This document shows, one piece after another, positions 57,601-63,600 of a DNA stretch of 64,000 nucleotides. The DNA is from Nipponacmea schrenckii (Eukaryota > Mollusca > Gastropoda > Lottiidae), in contig CM060203.1 of assembly GCA_030562195.1 (NCBI GenBank), forward strand, positions 10,802,208-10,866,207, written 5' to 3'. The position numbers were made by a program, and so were the translations under genes. Each line of letters begins with the position of its first letter. The first letter of the stretch is position 1. Below the pieces are notes generated by a model, which was not told the origin of the DNA, did not search any database, and saw nothing but the letters and a program-made list of their open reading frames with translations.

Positions 57601-60600
57601 ACCCATTTAGTTAGTTGTTTTGCTCATGCATCCATCAGATAATTAGCCAAATTCAAAGAACTACATACTGTTTCACAATTCTTCATGAAAATGAGAAGAA
57701 TATTTGATCATCAAATTTTATTACTTTATTCATTGAAAGGTTAAATTCTATTATTATTTTATTTTATATTCCCTCCTGTTTCTTTCAGGACCTGGTGTTT
57801 CAACAACTGCTGCTACTGGTACTACATCAAGTAAGTCAATGTTTTAGATATTCATTAATTAAAAACATTCAATACAGTTGAAATTGAAAACGATTTGTGA
57901 TTTATTAATTTCAATAGTAATATATCAGTGTTATATCTATCATTTCCTTTAAATTATTTTACAGCACCATGTACCAAGGTCACTGGAATGGAAAACCCAC
58001 AATTACTTCCTGCTAGTTATCTTGAACAACCAGTTGACTCACCATCATCAGATAATCCTGAGAACTTAAGACCAGATTCACCAAATCCTTATACCATTCC
58101 TAATGTACCAAGTGAGGGAGTTAACATTACAGTCCGTCTGTCACCAGATGGTAATCCAATTCCTCTTGGTGATGTTGAAGCTATTGATACTGATAATGTT
58201 GATTCAATAGAAGTGTTTGTATTTGATGATACTACAAATGAATATGTACCAATAGATGAAGTTATAAGCTCTGTAAGTTGTTTTGTTTTATAAACAGGTC
58301 TATCATATGCTTTTATGTATTTTGTATGGTTTTATCTTGTTGTTGGTGATATGTTGATTTAAGTTATTCATTTTCTGAACTTTGTTTTTAGACACCAACA
58401 AAGAAAGTATTACCTGATGGAGTTGATACATCCAAAATCAAAATCCTAGTGAAACCTACCAATCCAAACAATCCAGTTGACATTAAATTAAAGATCCATG
58501 CCTGTTTTGAAGGTAAATTTTAGGGGATGTTTTCCTTTTCATGATCTATTTACAATGACTTACATTGAATTGGTTTGAAGTATTGATGAAGTTATAATTA
58601 TGTTTTTGAAGAAGATTTATTTGATTGTTAGCAGTTATACAGTTGTGTCATTTCCTATTCTTTATTTATTAATAGAAACTCATCCTGTTGGTACAACAGA
58701 AGGACCTGTATCTGGAACTTCAGCAACAGAAGGACCAAAACCAACACCACCATCAATACCTACAACAGCTGGACCTTCTGGTAACTTGAATAAATAAGAT
58801 ATATATTTGAATGAAATCAAAACATTTTCGTGCAAAAAAATTGAAAATACATTGGTTAGGCAAACATTAAATACATCTGATTTGGTAGGCTATTATGGAT
58901 AGACAAATTGGTAGCATGTTTTGATATAATTCTTGATCCTTATTACAATCTTAATGTGATAAATTATACTGATATTCACCTCTTTTTTGTACTTTCAATC
59001 AAAGCTCTACAAATCCTGTAAACCTTTAAATATTGTATTGTATATTTTTGTAGAATAATTTATTTACATTTATGTATCGTTTGTATTTTTTAGAAGTTTG
59101 TGAAGAAATAAATGGTATGGAAGATCCTGCCTATATTCCTGATTCATTTATTGATGGTTTGACTGATGCCCAAAAATCTACCCTAAGAAGTCCTACTGGT
59201 GTTGTCTCATTAGCAGCAAATAATGGTCCGATTACCATTACCTTGGGAGCCACTGATATCAGTCTAGGTTTTGTGGAATACAAGAATACCCAGAACCTTG
59301 CTAGAGTTGAAATAGAATTAATTTCTGTAAATGGAGATGTGACTCCTGTAACTGATAAAGTATGTATAGAGTGGATAATATGCATCTTAATAATATTTCT
59401 TACCTTAAAGACAACTATATTTTAGTTCATTTGGAATTTTCATTGCAGTAAATCTAGTCAATAGTTGATTATCATTGAAGTTTCATTATAATCCGAATAT
59501 ATTTTAAACAAGTATCATTTCCTTGTGTTCATTCAAACTCATAACTCGTTTTCTGAATTTCTAATTGTTTCCTTGAAAGAAGGAAATGAGAATCAATAGA
59601 AGAGTTACAGTTTAGCCTGTTTTACTCTTTTAATTTGGTCTTATTTTGCAAGTCTTCTATTGTAACAGGTTAAACGTTAATTCTCATCCCAGTGAAAGGT
59701 TCATATGTTGGTTCAGTAGTTTCAATCAATTAATAAAACTTAATTGTAAAGAGAAATAGAAAAACACAGCCAACATAAATATCCCAATATTTAAAGCCTA
59801 CAAACCATATTTTAACATTTGACATTACTTAAAATCTGACATGTTTTTGTTTTTATAGCCTGCTCTTAATGCTGCAGGAAATCAGAGAATAGATTTCAGA
59901 CCTGAGGAGAAGGCTCAAAAGATAAAGATTACCTTCTATCCTGACAATGTATCTGAAAATGTTGGATTCAGTTTAGATGTACGAGCTTGTTTTGAAGGAA
60001 CAGTTGGTCCAACCACAACAGGTTAGTAATTCATGATTGTCTACTTCACGTCCCTAAACACTTGAGTTTAATCTGTTAATGTATTAGTATATGCCAAAAT
60101 AACCAGTTCATTGAGAATAACAGGTTTTGTTTAATGATATTTAACAAGCCTTTTTATTCTGTGAATACTTGAATATTAAGCCTTTCCATGCGTAATTTCA
60201 TAACGCCACCTTGACGTTCTGTGCAGAATTAATTTTTGCCATTTCTATAACATGAAGTGAAATCAGTATTACTTTGTTTATAAAGGTCCCAGGTAGGTAA
60301 TTTTGGTATATAAATGAAGATAAATGAATGTAGAAGTTTCCTGTGATGCTATTAACTGCATACTATGACGTTTTTTTTTTGCTAGCGACGTTAAAATTAC
60401 ACCAAATTTATTCAGTTTCGTAGACATTACTCGTTCCTTAAAAGCTCCAATATTGCATATTCGGAATCAATTTGGAGATAATTTAACAAAGAACATAATG
60501 ATAGCCTGCATGAAACGTTTAATATTGAAAGGATTTTGATAAATGGTGATAAATGAGAATAACAAGTCTTTACTTATGGAAATTTAAGAAACCATTTAAT

Positions 60601-63600
60601 CTAAATTTAAGGTCCAGCAACAGGAACTTCTGCCACTTTACCTCCCACAGGTACATCAGCTACTTTACCACCCACAGGTACATCCGCTACCTTACCACCA
60701 ACAGGTATATCAGCTTCTCTACCACCAACAGGTACATCAGCTACTCTACCACCAACAGGTACATCAGCCACTCTTCCACCAACAGGTACATCAGCTACTT
60801 TACCAACATCAGGTACATCAGCTACTCTACCACCAACAGGTACATCAGCCACTCTTCCACCAACAGGTACATCAGCTACTTTACCAACAACAGGTACATC
60901 AGCTACTCTACCACCAACAGGTACATCAGGCACTCTATCACCAACAGGTACATCAGCTACTCTACCACCAACAGGTACATCAGCTACTCCACCACCAACA
61001 GGTACATCTGCTACTCTACCACCAACAGGTACATCAGCTACTCTACCACCAACAGGTACTTCAGCTTCTCTACCACCAACAGGTACATCAGCTACTTTAC
61101 CAACAACGGGTACATCAGCTACTCTACCACCAACAGGCACATCAGCTACTCTACCACCAACAGGTACATCCGCCACATTACCGCCAACAGGTACATCAGC
61201 TATTCTACCACCAACAAGTACATCAGCCACTCTTCCACCAACAGGTACATCAGCTACTATTACCAACATCAGGTACATCAGCTACTCTACCACCAACAGG
61301 TACATCAGCCACTCTACCACCAACAGGAACATCAGCAACTCAACCACTAGCAGGTTCATCAGCTACTTTACCACCAATTGGTACATCAGCAACTCAACCA
61401 CCAATAGGCACATCAGCGACTCAACCACCAACAGGTTCATCAGCTACTCCACCACCAACAGGTACATCTGCTACTCTACCACCAACAGGTACATCAGCTA
61501 CTCTACCACCAACAGGTACATCAGCTACTCTACCACCAACAGGTACATCCGCCACATTACCGCCAACAGGTACATCAGCTACTCAACCACCAACAGGTAC
61601 ATCAGCAACTCAACCACCAACAGGCACATCAGCTAATCTACCACCAACAGGTACATCAGCTACTCTACCACCAACAGGTACATCCGCCACATTACCGCCA
61701 ACAGGTACATCAGCTATTCTACCACCAACAAGTACATCAACTACTTTACCACCAACAGGTACATCAGCTACTCTACCACCAACAGGCACATCAGCTACTC
61801 TACCACCAACAGGTACATCAGCTACTTTACCAACAACGGGTACATCAGCTACTCTACCACCAACAGGCACATCAGCTACTCTACCACCAACAGGTACATC
61901 CGCCACATTACCGCCAACTGGTACATCAGCTATTCTACCACCAACAAGTACATCAGCTACTCTTCCACCAACAGGTACACCCGCCACATTACCTCCAACA
62001 GGTACATCCGCCACATTACCGCCAACAGGTACATCAGCTACTCTACCACCAACAGGTACATCAGCTACTCTACCACCAATAGGTACATCAGCAACTCAAC
62101 CACTAACAGGTACATCAGCTACTCTACCACCAACAGGTACATCAGCTACTCTACCACCAACAGGTACATCAGCTAATCTACCACCAACAGGTACATCCGC
62201 CACATTACCGCCAACAGGTACATCAACAACTCTACCACCAACAGGCACATCAGCAACTCCACCACCAACAGGAACATCAGCAACTCAACCACTAGCAGGT
62301 TCATCAGCTACCTTACCACCAATTGGTTCATCAGCAACTCAACTACCAACAGGTACATCGGCAACTTTATCACCAACAGGTACATCAGCTACTTTGACAC
62401 CAACAGGTACATCGGCCACATTACCGCTAACAGGTACATCAGCTACTCTACCACCAACAGGTACATCAGCAACTCAACCACCAACAGGTACATCGGCTAC
62501 TCTGCCACCAACAGGTACATCAGCAACTCAACCACCAACAGGTACATCAGCTACTCTACCACCAACAGGTACATCAGCAACTCAACCACCAACAGGTACA
62601 TCGGCTACTCTACAACCAACAGGTACATCAGCAACTCAACCACCAACAGGTACATCAGGCACTCTATCACCAACAGGTACATCAGCTACTCTACCACAAA
62701 CAGGCACATCAGCTACTCTACCAACAACAGGTACATCAGCTACTCTATCACCAACAGGCACATCAGCTACTCTACCAACAACAGGTACATCAGCTACTCA
62801 ACCACCAACAGGTACATCAGCAACTCAACCACCAACAGGTACATTAGCTACTCAACCACAAACAGGCACATCCGCCACATTACCTCCAACAGGTACATCA
62901 GCTAATTCTACCACCAACAAGTACATCAGCTACTCTTCCACCAACAGGTACATCCGCCACATTACCTCCAACAGGTACATCCGCCACATTACCGCCAACA
63001 GGTACATCAGCTACTCTACCACCAACAGGTACATCAGCTACTCTACCACCAACAGGTACATCAGCAACTCATCCACTAACAGGTACATCAGCTACTCTAC
63101 CACCAACAGGTACATCTGCCACATTACCGCCAACAGGTACATCAGCAACTCTACCACCAACAGGCACATCAGCAACTCCACCACCAACAGGAACATCAGC
63201 AACTCAACCACTAGCAGGTTCATCAGCTACTTTACCACCAATTGGTACATCAGCAACTCAACCACCAATAGGCACATCAGCTACTCAACCACCAACAGGT
63301 ACATCGGCTACTTTATCACCAACAGGTACATCAGCTACTTTGACACCAACAGGTACATCGGCTACTCTACCACCAACAGGCACATCGGCTACTCAACCAA
63401 CAACAGGTACATCAGCTACTCTACCACCAACAGGCACATCAGCTACTCTACCAACAACAGGTACATCATCTACTCAACCACCAACAGGTACATCAGCAAC
63501 TCAACCACCAACAGGTACATCAGCTACTCAACCACAAACAGGCACATCCGCCACATTACCTCCAACAGGTACATCAGCTATTCTACCACCAACAGGCACA

